Below, piece by piece: positions 44,457-54,108 of a DNA stretch of 64,000 bases. Positions within the stretch are counted from its first letter, which is position 1; each line of letters begins with the position of its first letter. The stretch lies in NCBI GenBank assembly GCA_034933285.1, contig JAYFNT010000011.1, positions 75,491-139,490 of the forward strand. The letters are read 5' to 3'. The notes under the pieces were generated by a model. That model worked only from the letters and a program-made list of their open reading frames with translations, searched no databases and was not told where the DNA came from. The DNA comes from RPRC01 sp034933285. GTDB taxonomy: Bacteria > Desulfobacterota > Desulfuromonadia > Geobacterales > Geobacteraceae. The translations under genes were made by a program, and so were the position numbers.

Positions 44457-45605
44457 TCAAGCTCCCCGGCCGGCAATTTCCCCAACCGCGGTGATGAGAT
44501 TTTCGATATCATCCCGCGTATTGAAATACCCGGGACTTACACGGACCGTTCCTTCGGGGTAGGTGCCGATGCAGCGGTGTGCGCCCGGAGCACAGTGCAG
44601 CCCTACCCTGACGGCGATATCATAGTCCCGATCAAGGGTGAAGCCTATGACGGAAGGATCCATGTCCTGGAGCGTGAATGAGACAATGCCGCCCCGCTCC
44701 CGGTCCAGATGCGGACCATAGACGGATATCCCGGGAATCCGCACCAGACCTTCGATGAGGCTGGCGACGAGGAGGGATTCCTTCCCGCGGACGGTTTCGA
44801 TTCCCGTTTCACGGATGAAATCCAGCCCCGCCTTGAGGCCGGCGATACCCGGAACATTCTGGGTACCGCTCTCGTAGCGGGCCGGCATCTCCGTCGGCTG
44901 TTCTTCATTTGAAGAATGAGTGCCGGTTCCGCCGACCATCAGCGGCAAGGGGCACAAACCTTCGGCAATGTAGAGAAAACCGGTTCCCTGGGGACCGAGA
45001 AGCCCCTTGTGTCCGGGTGCGGCAAGGAGTGTCACGCCGAGTTCCTCCACGTTCAGGGGGATCACCCCCGCACTCTGGGCGGCATCGACAAGGAAAGGGA
45101 TGCCATCTGTTGCCGCCAGTTCTCCGATCTCTCCTATCGGCTGAATCGTGCCGGTTACGTTGGAGCAGTGGGCAAGGGCTATGAGCCTGGTATTCTTTCG
45201 GATAGCGCGTTTCACTTCCCCTGGATTCAGCAGGCCGCTCCGGTCGCAGGACAGGCGGGTCACTTCAACCCCCCTGGTCTCGGCCAGACGAAGCGGTCTG
45301 GCTACCGAATTGTGTTCCACGGTGGTTGTGATGGCATGGTCACCGGGGCGGAGCAGGCCGCTGATGGCCAGGTTGAGAGCTTCTGTTGCGCTGGCAGTGA
45401 ACACGATGCGGGATGAATCCCGTACGGTAAAAAGTTCCGCCAGGGCTTCCCTGGCCTCGAAAACCAGGCGTGTCGCATCCAGCCCCCTCCGGTAGCCGCC
45501 CCGGCCCGGGCTGGCGCCCACACGCCTAAGGGTATAATCGACCGCCTGGTAGACCGATTCGGGTTTCGGGTATGATGTCGCCGCATTGTCGAGATAAATG
45601 AACAT
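44457..45605 (-). CDS. Cysteine desulfurase family protein (class V PLP enzyme)
   Basis: 382 residues. N-terminus YLDNAATSYPKP, PLP lysine in APGHKGLLGPQG, and the catalytic Cys in RVGLHCAPGAHR near the C-terminus. This matches the cysteine desulfurase subfamily that is distinct from IscS/NifS (TIGR01977-like). It releases sulfur from cysteine as a persulfide. The start is ATG 45605 with GGGAG six bases upstream; a longer frame to 45755 would overlap the divergent gene. No isc/suf partners are nearby. Confidence 0.9.
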   Translation of the reverse strand: MFIYLDNAATSYPKPESVYQAVDYTLRRVGASPGRGGYRRGLDATRLVFEAREALAELFTVRDSSRIVFTASATEALNLAISGLLRPGDHAITTTVEHNSVARPLRLAETRGVEVTRLSCDRSGLLNPGEVKRAIRKNTRLIALAHCSNVTGTIQPIGEIGELAATDGIPFLVDAAQSAGVIPLNVEELGVTLLAAPGHKGLLGPQGTGFLYIAEGLCPLPLMVGGTGTHSSNEEQPTEMPARYESGTQNVPGIAGLKAGLDFIRETGIETVRGKESLLVASLIEGLVRIPGISVYGPHLDRERGGIVSFTLQDMDPSVIGFTLDRDYDIAVRVGLHCAPGAHRCIGTYPEGTVRVSPGYFNTRDDIENLITAVGEIAGRGA

Positions 45606-45645
45606 GGATACTCCCGGGAAACGGAAAAATGCCATCAGGTTCAGG

Positions 45646-46431
45646 ATGCTTTTGAAAGGATACAAACAAACAGCACATATTTGCAAGATTATAGTGTTGC
45701 TTTCAGCTGCGTACGCCTGCCTCCTCCATGCAAGTCCGGCCGCAGCAGGCGGCAAGGCGGCCTATCCGCATCTGTGGGGCGGGTTTTCGACCACCCTGGC
45801 TGGCCGTACGACTGAGCAGCGCGGTAATGCGGCACGTGCCGCCCTCGATCTGGATGGTGTCCTGATCGCGCCCGGGGCCTTGTTCAGCTTCAATGAACAC
45901 GTGGGCGCCCGCGATGCAATGAAGGGCTACACCCCTGCCCCCATAATCGGCGCCAGGGGGGACCTCAGTGACATGCCGGGTGGCGGGATCTGCCAGCTGG
46001 CTACCTCTATCTACAATGCAGCGCTGGAAGCCGGGATGGAAATCATCGAACGGCATCCCCATTCCCGTGCCGTGGCATATGTTCCTCCCGGCCGGGATGC
46101 CACCATCACCACCTGGCGCAAGGACCTGAAACTCCGCAACCCCCACCGGCTTCCGCTCCTGCTGCGGATAAGGGTTGCCGAGGGGCGGCTGACGGTCGGA
46201 TTCTGGTCAGTAACGGACAAGCCATTTCGGGTTCTAATTAATTCCGATATAATCCCCATCGAGCCGGAAACCGTCTTTACCGGACCGGAACCACGGCCAC
46301 AAAGCGCTTCCCGTACCGGCAACCGCGGCTTTTCGGTCGTCACCCGCCGCATCGTGACCGGAGGGGGGGCGGATCGGGAGGAGACCCTTTCCCGTGACAC
46401 CTACCCGGCGCCCACCAGGATCCTGCAATGA
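45646..46431 (+). CDS. VanW-family exported protein
   Basis: 261 residues with a signal peptide (about 12-35, LLSAAYACLLHASPAAA) and a VanW domain: LIAPGALFSFNEHVG and GGGICQLATSIYNAALEAG are the hallmark motifs. VanW proteins have an unknown envelope role; some resemble L,D-transpeptidase-associated domains. ATG 45646 is favoured: the preceding in-frame ATG at 45598 would overlap the divergent cysteine desulfurase start by eight bases and spoil the signal peptide. First of three same-strand envelope genes. Confidence 0.85.
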   Translation: MLLKGYKQTAHICKIIVLLSAAYACLLHASPAAAGGKAAYPHLWGGFSTTLAGRTTEQRGNAARAALDLDGVLIAPGALFSFNEHVGARDAMKGYTPAPIIGARGDLSDMPGGGICQLATSIYNAALEAGMEIIERHPHSRAVAYVPPGRDATITTWRKDLKLRNPHRLPLLLRIRVAEGRLTVGFWSVTDKPFRVLINSDIIPIEPETVFTGPEPRPQSASRTGNRGFSVVTRRIVTGGGADREETLSRDTYPAPTRILQ

Positions 46432-46495
46432 AGATATCAATGCCGCCATATCGCGCCCTTACGAATCGTGGACATATTCTTATTACGGGAGTATC

Positions 46496-47140
46496 ATGAC
46501 AGCTGCACGCGTGCTCTTTTTAATTATAGTCGCCGCATGCACGGCACTACCTGCCATGACTTGTTCCGCCGGATCTGGCAATACGATCGAAACAACCGTC
46601 AAGCCCTCGCTGGCGAGTCTCAAAACGGACCGGCACAGGCAGGAAGAACTGCTGGACTTTGCCAGGACACAACTTCTCGCTCAACTCGGCCTCGGCCCCG
46701 AGACTGAACCGCCTGCCTGGACAACGGAAATACAGCAGGCCTGCTTCGTGACTTTCTTCAGCGGCAGCCGGGTGATAGCATGCGCCGGCGGCTTCCATCC
46801 CCGCACACCCGACCTGGGGAGGGAAATCGGAGAAAACGTCCGCCTGGCATTGCACATGGATGCGCGGGCAAGGCTCATCGACCGAAGGACCGCACTTGCC
46901 GCCAGGGCACTGATCACCTTTCCGGACGAACCCAGGCCGGTCGACTCCTGGGATGCGGTCGATCCGAACCGCCAGGGGCTGTTCGTGGAAAACGACCGGT
47001 CCGGCGTCGCCATCGTACCGGGTGAGGCGAAAACGGCCTCCTGGGCCTTCCGCGAAGCTCTGCGGCGGCTCGGGGAGAAAAACGGCAAAAACGTCCGGAT
47101 ATCCGCCTTCGATGCCTGGGGAATAACAACCGCAAAATAA
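46496..47140 (+). CDS. Exported AMMECR1-like protein
   Basis: 214 residues with an N-terminal signal sequence (MTAARVLFLIIVAACTALPA). The core, QQACFVTFFSGSRVIACAGG, then IGENVRLALHMDARARLI and ALITFPDEPRPV, resembles the AMMECR1 fold, although the usual GCIG is replaced by ACAGG. AMMECR1 proteins are normally cytoplasmic and of unknown function, so an exported one is odd. GGGAG precedes ATG 46496. It lies between the VanW and alpha-2-macroglobulin genes. Confidence 0.65.
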   Translation: MTAARVLFLIIVAACTALPAMTCSAGSGNTIETTVKPSLASLKTDRHRQEELLDFARTQLLAQLGLGPETEPPAWTTEIQQACFVTFFSGSRVIACAGGFHPRTPDLGREIGENVRLALHMDARARLIDRRTALAARALITFPDEPRPVDSWDAVDPNRQGLFVENDRSGVAIVPGEAKTASWAFREALRRLGEKNGKNVRISAFDAWGITTAK

Positions 47141-47172
47141 TGACATGACATACCACGACAGGAGGGCCAGCC

Positions 47173-50100
47173 GTGAAACAGATCTATATCTGTCTTCTTC
47201 TTTTGCTTGCATCGGGGATTCTCTCACTCCATTCCGCTGTCCTGGCGGCGGAAAAGAAGGGCTCCGTGACGGGGACGGTCCTGTCGGCAGAGACGTCGCA
47301 GCCGGTAGCGGGAGCGTCCATAGAACTCCGCCGCCTGTATCCCCAAAAGCCGCCTTTCAGGCAGCGGACAAAGAGTGACGGCGCAGGACATTTCCGTGCA
47401 ACCCTTCCCACCGGTTCTTTTTCCTGCACTGTCAGCAAAGAAGGCTTCGGTACCCGCGAAGAAACGTTGGAAATCAGCCCCGCCCAGGCCGTGGAACTTC
47501 CGGTCCCCCTGACCCGGGAAGCCCGCATATCGGGGCGCATCATCGATTCAACCGGCACTCCGCGGGCAGGTATCCGCGTATCGGCGGGAACGCGCGGAAG
47601 CGCTGTTACGGATGCCTCGGGCCGCTTCGAAATTCCTGCTCTCGACCAGGGTTGGTACGACGTCAACGTGGACCATTCCGCCTGGGTCGCTGAAAAGAAG
47701 CTTTCCGCCACCCTGGCTGCAGGGCAGAAGAAGGATCTCGGCACGATCACAGTGCGGAAAGGGGGCTCGCTGACCGCCCGCCTGTCGGCGGGGGGGCGGC
47801 CCGTGGCCAGGGCTGATATCTCGCTGGGCGGAAACCTGGCGCACCGTTATGCCCGGACCGACAAGCAGGGGAAAGCGGTATTCCGGAAACTCCCCCCGGG
47901 CTCCTATACGTTGGAGTCTTACGACGAACGACTGATTGAGTCCAAAACCGCCGTGGAGATCCCCGAAGGGAAGAGCACGGCAATCGATTTGAAGGCAACC
48001 ACACGGCCGCCGTCCCTTTCCCTGGATGAGCCGGGACGGGTAATCCTCACTGGCAAAACGATTCCTTTATCCGTTCGGGGGCTCTTTGTCGGGAAGGCGT
48101 CGGTAACGGTGCACGCCGTCGACACCTCGCGTCTCCTGGATGGCGCCATCGATCCGGACAAGCCGGAAACCGTGCCGGAGAATGCCCTCAGCCGGGTCAA
48201 AACGGTTGAAATTCAGCTCAAGGAAAGAAAGTGGACACACTTCCGTGATGCGGCAATGAAACTGGATCCCCTTCCGCCAGGTTTCTACCTCGTGGAAGCA
48301 TCCGGAGACAACGCCGTTGCCCGCTCCACTTTTCTGGTAACCGGCCTGGGCCTCGTTGCCAAGGCCGCGTCGGATGCCACTCTGCTGTTTGCCGCCAATC
48401 TGGCGGACGGCCGGGCACTGGAAGGGGTAGAGATTTCCATTGTGCCGGCTTCGTCCGGGACCGCTGCCGCGGCTTCTCCCGTCGGCGCAACCGACTCTTC
48501 CGGGCTCATCACCCTCGGGAACGGAAGCGGAGGAATCAGGGTGATCGGCCGCAAAGGGAGCGATTTCGCGCTGCTCAGCCTGGGAAAGGGAAAAGAAGAC
48601 CCGGCTGCGGCCGGCATCAAAGGCTATCTCTACACCGAGCGCCCGGCGTATCGTCCCGGTCAGACCGTGTTCTTCAAGGGAATCCTCAGGAAACGCGTCG
48701 GCGAAGGGTATGCCTTGCCCGCTCTTGACAGGGTCCGGGTAACCGTCACCGACGCAAACGACCAGACCCTGCTGGAAAAAGAGTACGCGGTTTCTTCCAC
48801 CGGTTCCTTCAACGGAGAGTGCCTTCTTCCCGAACAACCCGCCCTCGGCAACTACACTCTCAAGGCCGAATCCGGCGGGGAGAGTTGGGAGACATCCTTC
48901 AAAGTCCTGGAATACCGCAAACCGGAATTCGAGGTGACCACGTCAGTTCCCGGCAGGTTTTACGTGGGCGGTGACCAGGCACCGTTGACACTCCGCGCAC
49001 GTTATTATTTCGGCGCACCTGTAGCCGATGCGAAGGTCAAATACCGGATCTATTCACGTCCCTATTATCCCATGGACGAGGCTCAACCACCGGATGAAGC
49101 GGAAGACGCGGATTACGCCGATTCGGGCTATGCCGACTTTCTCGGCGAGGGCGATGCGGTTACGGACGCAAACGGTGCCGCACTGATCCGGATCGAGTCC
49201 CGGCTGCCCGAATCCGCCCGCGCATACATCATCGAATGCGACGTAACCGATGTGGCGGGCAGAGAAGTATCGGCTACGGCAGGCTTCACGGTCACGCCCT
49301 CCCTGATCAACCTTTCGGTCCGGCCGCTATCCTACCTTTCTTCACCCGGACGTCCGGTCGACATAGCCGTGACATCCAGGACCTGGGAAGGAAAACCGGT
49401 AGGAACAAGGCTCACCGTAACCTTGGAAGAGGAAGTCTACGACAGGAAGACCCACATCTCTTCCTACAGGGCAATCGATCAGCGGGAAGTGGCAACCGAC
49501 CGGACCGGGCAGGCGGTGTTCGGCCAGACGTTTCCCCGTCCCGGTTACTGGCGCGTCACAGCGACAGCACAGGACGAGAGAGGACTGAAAGCTGTCGGAC
49601 AGGGCTGGATCTGGGTCTGGCGCGAAGGCCATGCCTGGGACAGTTCCTATCGCGAACTCGGGCTGGAGCTGGACAAGAAAAGCTACCGGCCCGGGGAAAC
49701 CGCACGGCTGATCATAAAGAGCCCGGCGCCGGGGGCATCCCTGCTGCTCACGGTGGAGGGACGGCAGATCCTCAGCAGGCGGGTCGTGCCGCTGAACGGT
49801 GCAGTAGAAGTCATTGAACTTCCGGTAACCGCCGACCATGCGCCATATGTATTCGTTTCCGCCGTCTTGATCAGCCAGGGGCGCTTTTATTCCCGGACAA
49901 AAAACCTCAAGGTTGACGTCAGCCCCGACAAGCTCGACCTTAAGGTCACCCCGGACCGGGAGGTGTATGCCCCGGGAGAAAAGGTACGCCTGTCCGTTGC
50001 AGCTGCGGGCAATGACGAAAAGCCGCGCGAGGCCGAGCTTTCGCTGGCTGTAGTGGATGAAGCCATGTACGCCGTCTCGCCGGATCGGCGCCCGGATATA

Positions 50101-52329
50101 TACGGGTTTTTCCGTGGCAGCCGGGAGCACCTGGTGACCACGCTCAACTCCTTTCCCCGGATCTTCCTGGGCGGGGCTCCCAAGGCCGCCGCTGCCATGG
50201 CCGACGACAAGCTTAAGGGCATCAAAGTGCGCAAGGTCTTCAAGGACACTGCCTACTGGCTTCCCGTATTCTCTTCAGACAAAAACGGCAGGGCTGAAGC
50301 CGAGTTCACCCTGCCAGACAATCTCACCACCTGGAGGGCAACCGTTGTCGGGCATGACAGCCGGAGCGAATTCGGCACCGGCCGCGGCAGGTTCATTGCG
50401 CGGCTCGACGTCATGGCCCGTCTCCAGCCGCCCCGTTTTCTAGTGGCAGGAGACGAGGTGAAAATCCCCGGCGTAATCACCAATATGACCGAATCTGAGA
50501 GGAACGTAACCGGCGCCTTTGAGGCTCGCGGCTTGTCTCTTTCGGGAGACACCCGTTTCGCAGGCACGGTGACAGCCGGAGGAACCCTGCGACAGGATAT
50601 GGAAACCAGGGCCGATGTTCCGGGTGAGGCGCTTCTCACCATGCGGGCCGCGGCCGGCGACCGGGGAGATGCCATGGAGTTGCAGCTGCCGGTCCTGACC
50701 CGTGGCATCGAGCGGGTATCCCAGGGCAATATCGTGCTTCGCAGCGGCGAGGGCGAGACGAACCTGGCCTTTCCGGAAAACGCCCTTGCCGAAGGAGCCG
50801 CGCTCAAGCTGGCTGTTGCGCCGACACTGGCTGCCAGCCTGAACGAAAGCCTGAAGGAACTGATCGACTTTCCCTATGGCTGCGTAGAGCAGACCATGTC
50901 CCGTTTTCTCCCCGCGGTCCGGGTGAAAGCCCTGCTCGGTTCCGGGCACTGGTCCCTGGAACCCGATGTCTACGACAAGCTGGGCCGCGTTCTGGACGAA
51001 GGGCTCAGGAGGCTCTATGATTTTCAGCATGAAGATGGAGGCTGGGGCTGGTGGAAAGACGATGCAACCGATCCGTATCTGACCGCACACGTCATGTACG
51101 GCCTGGCATTGGCAGGAAAGGTCGGGCTCCCCGTCAGGGCCGAAGCATATGAAAAGGGATTGAAGAGCCTTGCAGAGCAGTTGGACAAATCTGCGGCGGA
51201 GTCTCTTCCCGCACTTTACCGGGCCTATACTCTCAGTGGACGCACGAACGTCATGGCGGAAAAGAAGGTCGAAGCCGGATGGCGCCAGCTGCAACCGTCC
51301 CAGCGCATACAGTATGTCGAGGCCCTGCTGAACGCCAACCGCAAGGAAAAATCCTCCAGGCTCCTGGATGAAGTCAAAAAACAGGTTGGGAGAGAGGGCT
51401 CAGCGGCCTACCTGAAGGATGATGACGCGGATTCGTGGTGGTATTCCCATCGCTGGTCAGGTTCCGCAGTGGAGACAACTGCCATGCTGCTTGAGAACCA
51501 GCTGGCATTCAACGCCAATGACCCCCTTGTCCCTTCCCTGGCCGAATTCCTGGTGCGCAAGCGATCCGGGCGCTGGTGGAACACCACCAGGGGGACGGCG
51601 GAAGCGGTCACCGCCCTGGCCCGCTACGTGGCAGCCACCGGCGAGCTTGATGCTTCGTACAAAGCGGTGCTGTCCCTGAACGGTCGTGAACTCGAGCGCT
51701 ACGTCGTTGACAAAGGGAAAATCACCAGCGGCAGACATGCCTTGACCATCCCCTCACAGGAGCTGAAACGGGGAGACAACAGGGTCCGCCTGGCCAGGGA
51801 AGGAAACGAAGGCGCGCTCTACATGTCCGCCCTGCTTGAACATTATCTGCCGCCCGAAGTCGCCGCGGCTGCCCCCGGACTCTCCGTGGAAAGGAAGCTT
51901 TATCGCCTGGCAGCGCATCGCGACGGCGAGAACTGGCGCATGGAGTATCACCCGCTCCTTCCGGGCGAATCCCTGGCTCCGGGCGATGAAGTGGAAGTGC
52001 GGCTCACGGTGGAAAACCGGCAAGACCTGAATTTCATCGTGGTAGAAGACCGGCTGCCGGCCGGTTTCGAGGTCCGCGAAACCAGGGACGACCCCCGTTT
52101 CAGCCTTTGCAGCGACTTCTGGGACTGGTATGCACACAAGGAACGGCACGATGAGAAAATGTCCTTCTTCATCGATCTCCTCTCCGCGGGCCGGCACGAA
52201 TTCCGCTATGTGATCTATCCGGAAATCGAGGGAAACGTCCTGGCTCTGCCGGCTTCGGTCTGGCCCATGTACGTGCCATCGCTCCGCGCGGAAAGCGCTG
52301 CTTGGAAGGTCAAAGTGAAGAAAGACTAG
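47173..52329 (+). CDS. Alpha-2-macroglobulin family protein
   Basis: 1718 residues with a signal peptide (about 1-26). The N-terminal 270 hold three carboxypeptidase-regulatory-like repeats (GTVLSAETSQPVAGASIELR and similar). MG domains follow with YRPGQTVFFKG, and then the alpha-2-macroglobulin core. The thioester motif Cys1237-Val-Glu-Gln1240 is intact (YGCVEQTMSRF), so it can trap proteases covalently, as eukaryotic A2M and bacterial YfhM do. GTG 47173 has GGAGGG upstream. No lipobox is seen and no pbpC is adjacent, unlike in enterobacteria. The bait region is not recognisable from sequence. Confidence 0.92.
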   Translation: MKQIYICLLLLLASGILSLHSAVLAAEKKGSVTGTVLSAETSQPVAGASIELRRLYPQKPPFRQRTKSDGAGHFRATLPTGSFSCTVSKEGFGTREETLEISPAQAVELPVPLTREARISGRIIDSTGTPRAGIRVSAGTRGSAVTDASGRFEIPALDQGWYDVNVDHSAWVAEKKLSATLAAGQKKDLGTITVRKGGSLTARLSAGGRPVARADISLGGNLAHRYARTDKQGKAVFRKLPPGSYTLESYDERLIESKTAVEIPEGKSTAIDLKATTRPPSLSLDEPGRVILTGKTIPLSVRGLFVGKASVTVHAVDTSRLLDGAIDPDKPETVPENALSRVKTVEIQLKERKWTHFRDAAMKLDPLPPGFYLVEASGDNAVARSTFLVTGLGLVAKAASDATLLFAANLADGRALEGVEISIVPASSGTAAAASPVGATDSSGLITLGNGSGGIRVIGRKGSDFALLSLGKGKEDPAAAGIKGYLYTERPAYRPGQTVFFKGILRKRVGEGYALPALDRVRVTVTDANDQTLLEKEYAVSSTGSFNGECLLPEQPALGNYTLKAESGGESWETSFKVLEYRKPEFEVTTSVPGRFYVGGDQAPLTLRARYYFGAPVADAKVKYRIYSRPYYPMDEAQPPDEAEDADYADSGYADFLGEGDAVTDANGAALIRIESRLPESARAYIIECDVTDVAGREVSATAGFTVTPSLINLSVRPLSYLSSPGRPVDIAVTSRTWEGKPVGTRLTVTLEEEVYDRKTHISSYRAIDQREVATDRTGQAVFGQTFPRPGYWRVTATAQDERGLKAVGQGWIWVWREGHAWDSSYRELGLELDKKSYRPGETARLIIKSPAPGASLLLTVEGRQILSRRVVPLNGAVEVIELPVTADHAPYVFVSAVLISQGRFYSRTKNLKVDVSPDKLDLKVTPDREVYAPGEKVRLSVAAAGNDEKPREAELSLAVVDEAMYAVSPDRRPDIYGFFRGSREHLVTTLNSFPRIFLGGAPKAAAAMADDKLKGIKVRKVFKDTAYWLPVFSSDKNGRAEAEFTLPDNLTTWRATVVGHDSRSEFGTGRGRFIARLDVMARLQPPRFLVAGDEVKIPGVITNMTESERNVTGAFEARGLSLSGDTRFAGTVTAGGTLRQDMETRADVPGEALLTMRAAAGDRGDAMELQLPVLTRGIERVSQGNIVLRSGEGETNLAFPENALAEGAALKLAVAPTLAASLNESLKELIDFPYGCVEQTMSRFLPAVRVKALLGSGHWSLEPDVYDKLGRVLDEGLRRLYDFQHEDGGWGWWKDDATDPYLTAHVMYGLALAGKVGLPVRAEAYEKGLKSLAEQLDKSAAESLPALYRAYTLSGRTNVMAEKKVEAGWRQLQPSQRIQYVEALLNANRKEKSSRLLDEVKKQVGREGSAAYLKDDDADSWWYSHRWSGSAVETTAMLLENQLAFNANDPLVPSLAEFLVRKRSGRWWNTTRGTAEAVTALARYVAATGELDASYKAVLSLNGRELERYVVDKGKITSGRHALTIPSQELKRGDNRVRLAREGNEGALYMSALLEHYLPPEVAAAAPGLSVERKLYRLAAHRDGENWRMEYHPLLPGESLAPGDEVEVRLTVENRQDLNFIVVEDRLPAGFEVRETRDDPRFSLCSDFWDWYAHKERHDEKMSFFIDLLSAGRHEFRYVIYPEIEGNVLALPASVWPMYVPSLRAESAAWKVKVKKD

Positions 52330-52338
52330 AATCAATTG

Positions 52339-52454
52339 TCTCGCAGAGCCACGGAGGACGCAGAGGAATTCAAAGGAATTTCAAACAGCAATGCTAAAGT
52401 TATGTGGGTTTGCTTATCTGTTTTTCTCTGTGTACTCTGCGGCTCTGTGAGAGA
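52339..52454. repeat. Foldback element with CAGAG-rich inverted arms
   Basis: The left arm (52339-52366) reads TCTCGCAGAGCC then ACGGAGGACGCAGAGG. The right arm (52426-52454) is its imperfect inverse, CTCTGTGTACTCTGCGG then CTCTGTGAGAGA. The 59-base interior is unique. It fills the gap between the A2M gene and xerC. It has the same AG-arm / spacer / CT-arm plan as the heptamer elements. Confidence 0.85.
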
Positions 52455-52468
52455 ACAGGTTTTAACCG

Positions 52469-53374
52469 ATGAAAAACGAAATTGATCAATTCTGCCGATA
52501 CCTGGAAACGGAACGCAATGTCTCCGCCCACACATTGAAGGCCTATCTCACCGACCTGGACCTGTTTCACGCTTTCATGCGCAAGGAACTGGGAGGCGCT
52601 GCAGAGGCATCGGCAGTCACGCACCTGCACGTCCGCCGATACCTGGCGCTCCTGCATAAGGAGTGCATGAAAAGCACTGTGGGACGCAAGCTCGCAGCCA
52701 TCCGCTCCTTTTTCAAGTACCTGGTGCGGGAGGGCACAGTGAAGAAAAACCCGGCCGGGCTGGTGAGCACTCCCAAAAAAGAGAAAAAAATTCCCTTTCA
52801 TCTCAACATCGACGAGATTACCAGTCTGGTTACTGCTCCCAAAGGGCAGGAAATGCTGGCATTGCGAGACCGCGCCATTCTTGAGACGCTTTATTCCAGC
52901 GGCCTCCGGGTAAGCGAACTGACGTCGCTCAATATCGGGGGAGTTGACCTTGAAGAGGGGTTGGTAAGGGTAATGGGCAAAGGTGGGAAGGAACGGATTG
53001 TTCCAATCGGCAGCAAAGCCCGCGGCGCCCTGTCGGATTACCTGGCCAGGCGGGACAACCCTCCCTTTGAGGCGCCCCTCATGCTCAATGCCAGGGGCGG
53101 GAGGCTGACCAGCCGGAGCGTGGGGCGGATCATCGAGCGGTACATCCTGATGCTGTCAACCATGAAAAAGGTGTCGCCCCACACCCTGCGCCACACCTTC
53201 GCAACCCATCTTCTGGAAGGAGGGGCGGATCTTCGCGCGATCCAGGAGCTCTTGGGGCATGCGTCTCTGTCAACTACCCAGAAATATACCCATGTAAGCA
53301 TCGACAGGCTGATGGAAGTCTATGACAAGGCCCACCCCAAGGCCCGGAAAAGGGAGCCTCACGGCAAATCATGA
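52469..53374 (+). CDS. xerC: Tyrosine recombinase XerC
   Basis: 301 residues. The N-terminal SAM-like DNA-binding domain spans about 1-90. Catalytic residues are Arg in SSGLRVSEL, HTLRHTFATH with His and Arg, GHASLSTTQKYTHV with His, and the nucleophile Tyr in KYTHV. The end AHPKAR resembles XerC more than XerD. It resolves chromosome dimers at dif with XerD. No dif-like site or cassette is adjacent, so this is the housekeeping copy rather than a mobile integrase. Confidence 0.92.
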   Translation: MKNEIDQFCRYLETERNVSAHTLKAYLTDLDLFHAFMRKELGGAAEASAVTHLHVRRYLALLHKECMKSTVGRKLAAIRSFFKYLVREGTVKKNPAGLVSTPKKEKKIPFHLNIDEITSLVTAPKGQEMLALRDRAILETLYSSGLRVSELTSLNIGGVDLEEGLVRVMGKGGKERIVPIGSKARGALSDYLARRDNPPFEAPLMLNARGGRLTSRSVGRIIERYILMLSTMKKVSPHTLRHTFATHLLEGGADLRAIQELLGHASLSTTQKYTHVSIDRLMEVYDKAHPKARKREPHGKS

Positions 53375-53457
53375 CAATTTCCCATCCTTAAATAGTCAGG
53401 ATTGAACCAGATCATGGAGGACTGCCGGCTGGCAGCATGCCTTGTGGCTTGTGCCTT

Positions 53458-53847
53458 TCAGTGTGACAATGGCAGCAGGATTTTTTCTTGCCGGGGGAAA
53501 TCTGTGCGGTCGAAGATCGGGCAGAGATCGTTCCGGATCAGCCAGTTCTGGTCATCGAGGCCACCGGTAAAATTGATATTTTCAGGAGATGCCGGCATAA
53601 GCTTCTGTTCATCCGAAAATACGCTTGAATCAAAACCGGCAGGCTCCAGCGAGTTATTATCGTTGACCGGCTTAATGACTGCCTGCAGTCTTTTTTCGCC
53701 ACCAGCGATGCCTGATGTAATGCCCTCTGTCGCAAACATCTCACTATCAGTGGAAGAAAATCCAAACACCTGGGTCAGCAAGGCAACTGCAACAAACCAC
53801 ATGACAGTAAAGGATTCCGCGAGCAGCCATGCCGCTTTCATTGCCAT
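53458..53847 (-). CDS. Hypothetical protein with N-terminal signal/anchor
   Basis: 129 residues. One hydrophobic segment (about 13-29, FTVMWFVAVALLTQVFG), then a polar region rich in Ser, Asn and Asp. No family recognised. AAGGAGG lies eight bases before ATG 53847, which supports expression. It is next to the PEP-CTERM locus but has no PEP-CTERM signal. The gap beyond its start (53848-54057) shows only an imperfect CCAACCGCCC/GGGCGATTGG hairpin near 53967-54001. Confidence 0.6.
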   Translation of the reverse strand: MAMKAAWLLAESFTVMWFVAVALLTQVFGFSSTDSEMFATEGITSGIAGGEKRLQAVIKPVNDNNSLEPAGFDSSVFSDEQKLMPASPENINFTGGLDDQNWLIRNDLCPIFDRTDFPRQEKILLPLSH

Positions 53848-54057
53848 TTCCCTTTCCTCCTTATCTGGAACAAAGGGTTGCGTGGGAAAAATCGTTCGAC
53901 TCCAGCCACTTTATTTCTTTCGTTCGCTGTCTGCTAATTAAAAAGCAAAATACGTACCCGAACTCCAACCGCCCAATTGGTCTCGCTTCGCGGGCGATTG
54001 GCTGCCTCCTTTTTCCATTTGTAATATTTTTCGACACACGCATGGACTGAAAACAGC

Positions 54058-54083
54058 AAAGGCGGCGCCTGAGCACCGCCTTT
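54058..54083 (-). terminator. Terminator of the PEP-CTERM gene
   Basis: AAAGGCGG pairs with CCGCCTTT around a 10-base loop. On the minus strand it is followed by GCTGTTTTC. Confidence 0.8.
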
Positions 54084-54108
54084 CAAGAACCCGTCAAAAC
54101 GTTTCCGA

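Noticed and set aside
52469..53374. XerC as a mobile-element integrase
   Set aside because: The sequence fits housekeeping XerC. No attachment repeats, tRNA target or cargo genes surround it.
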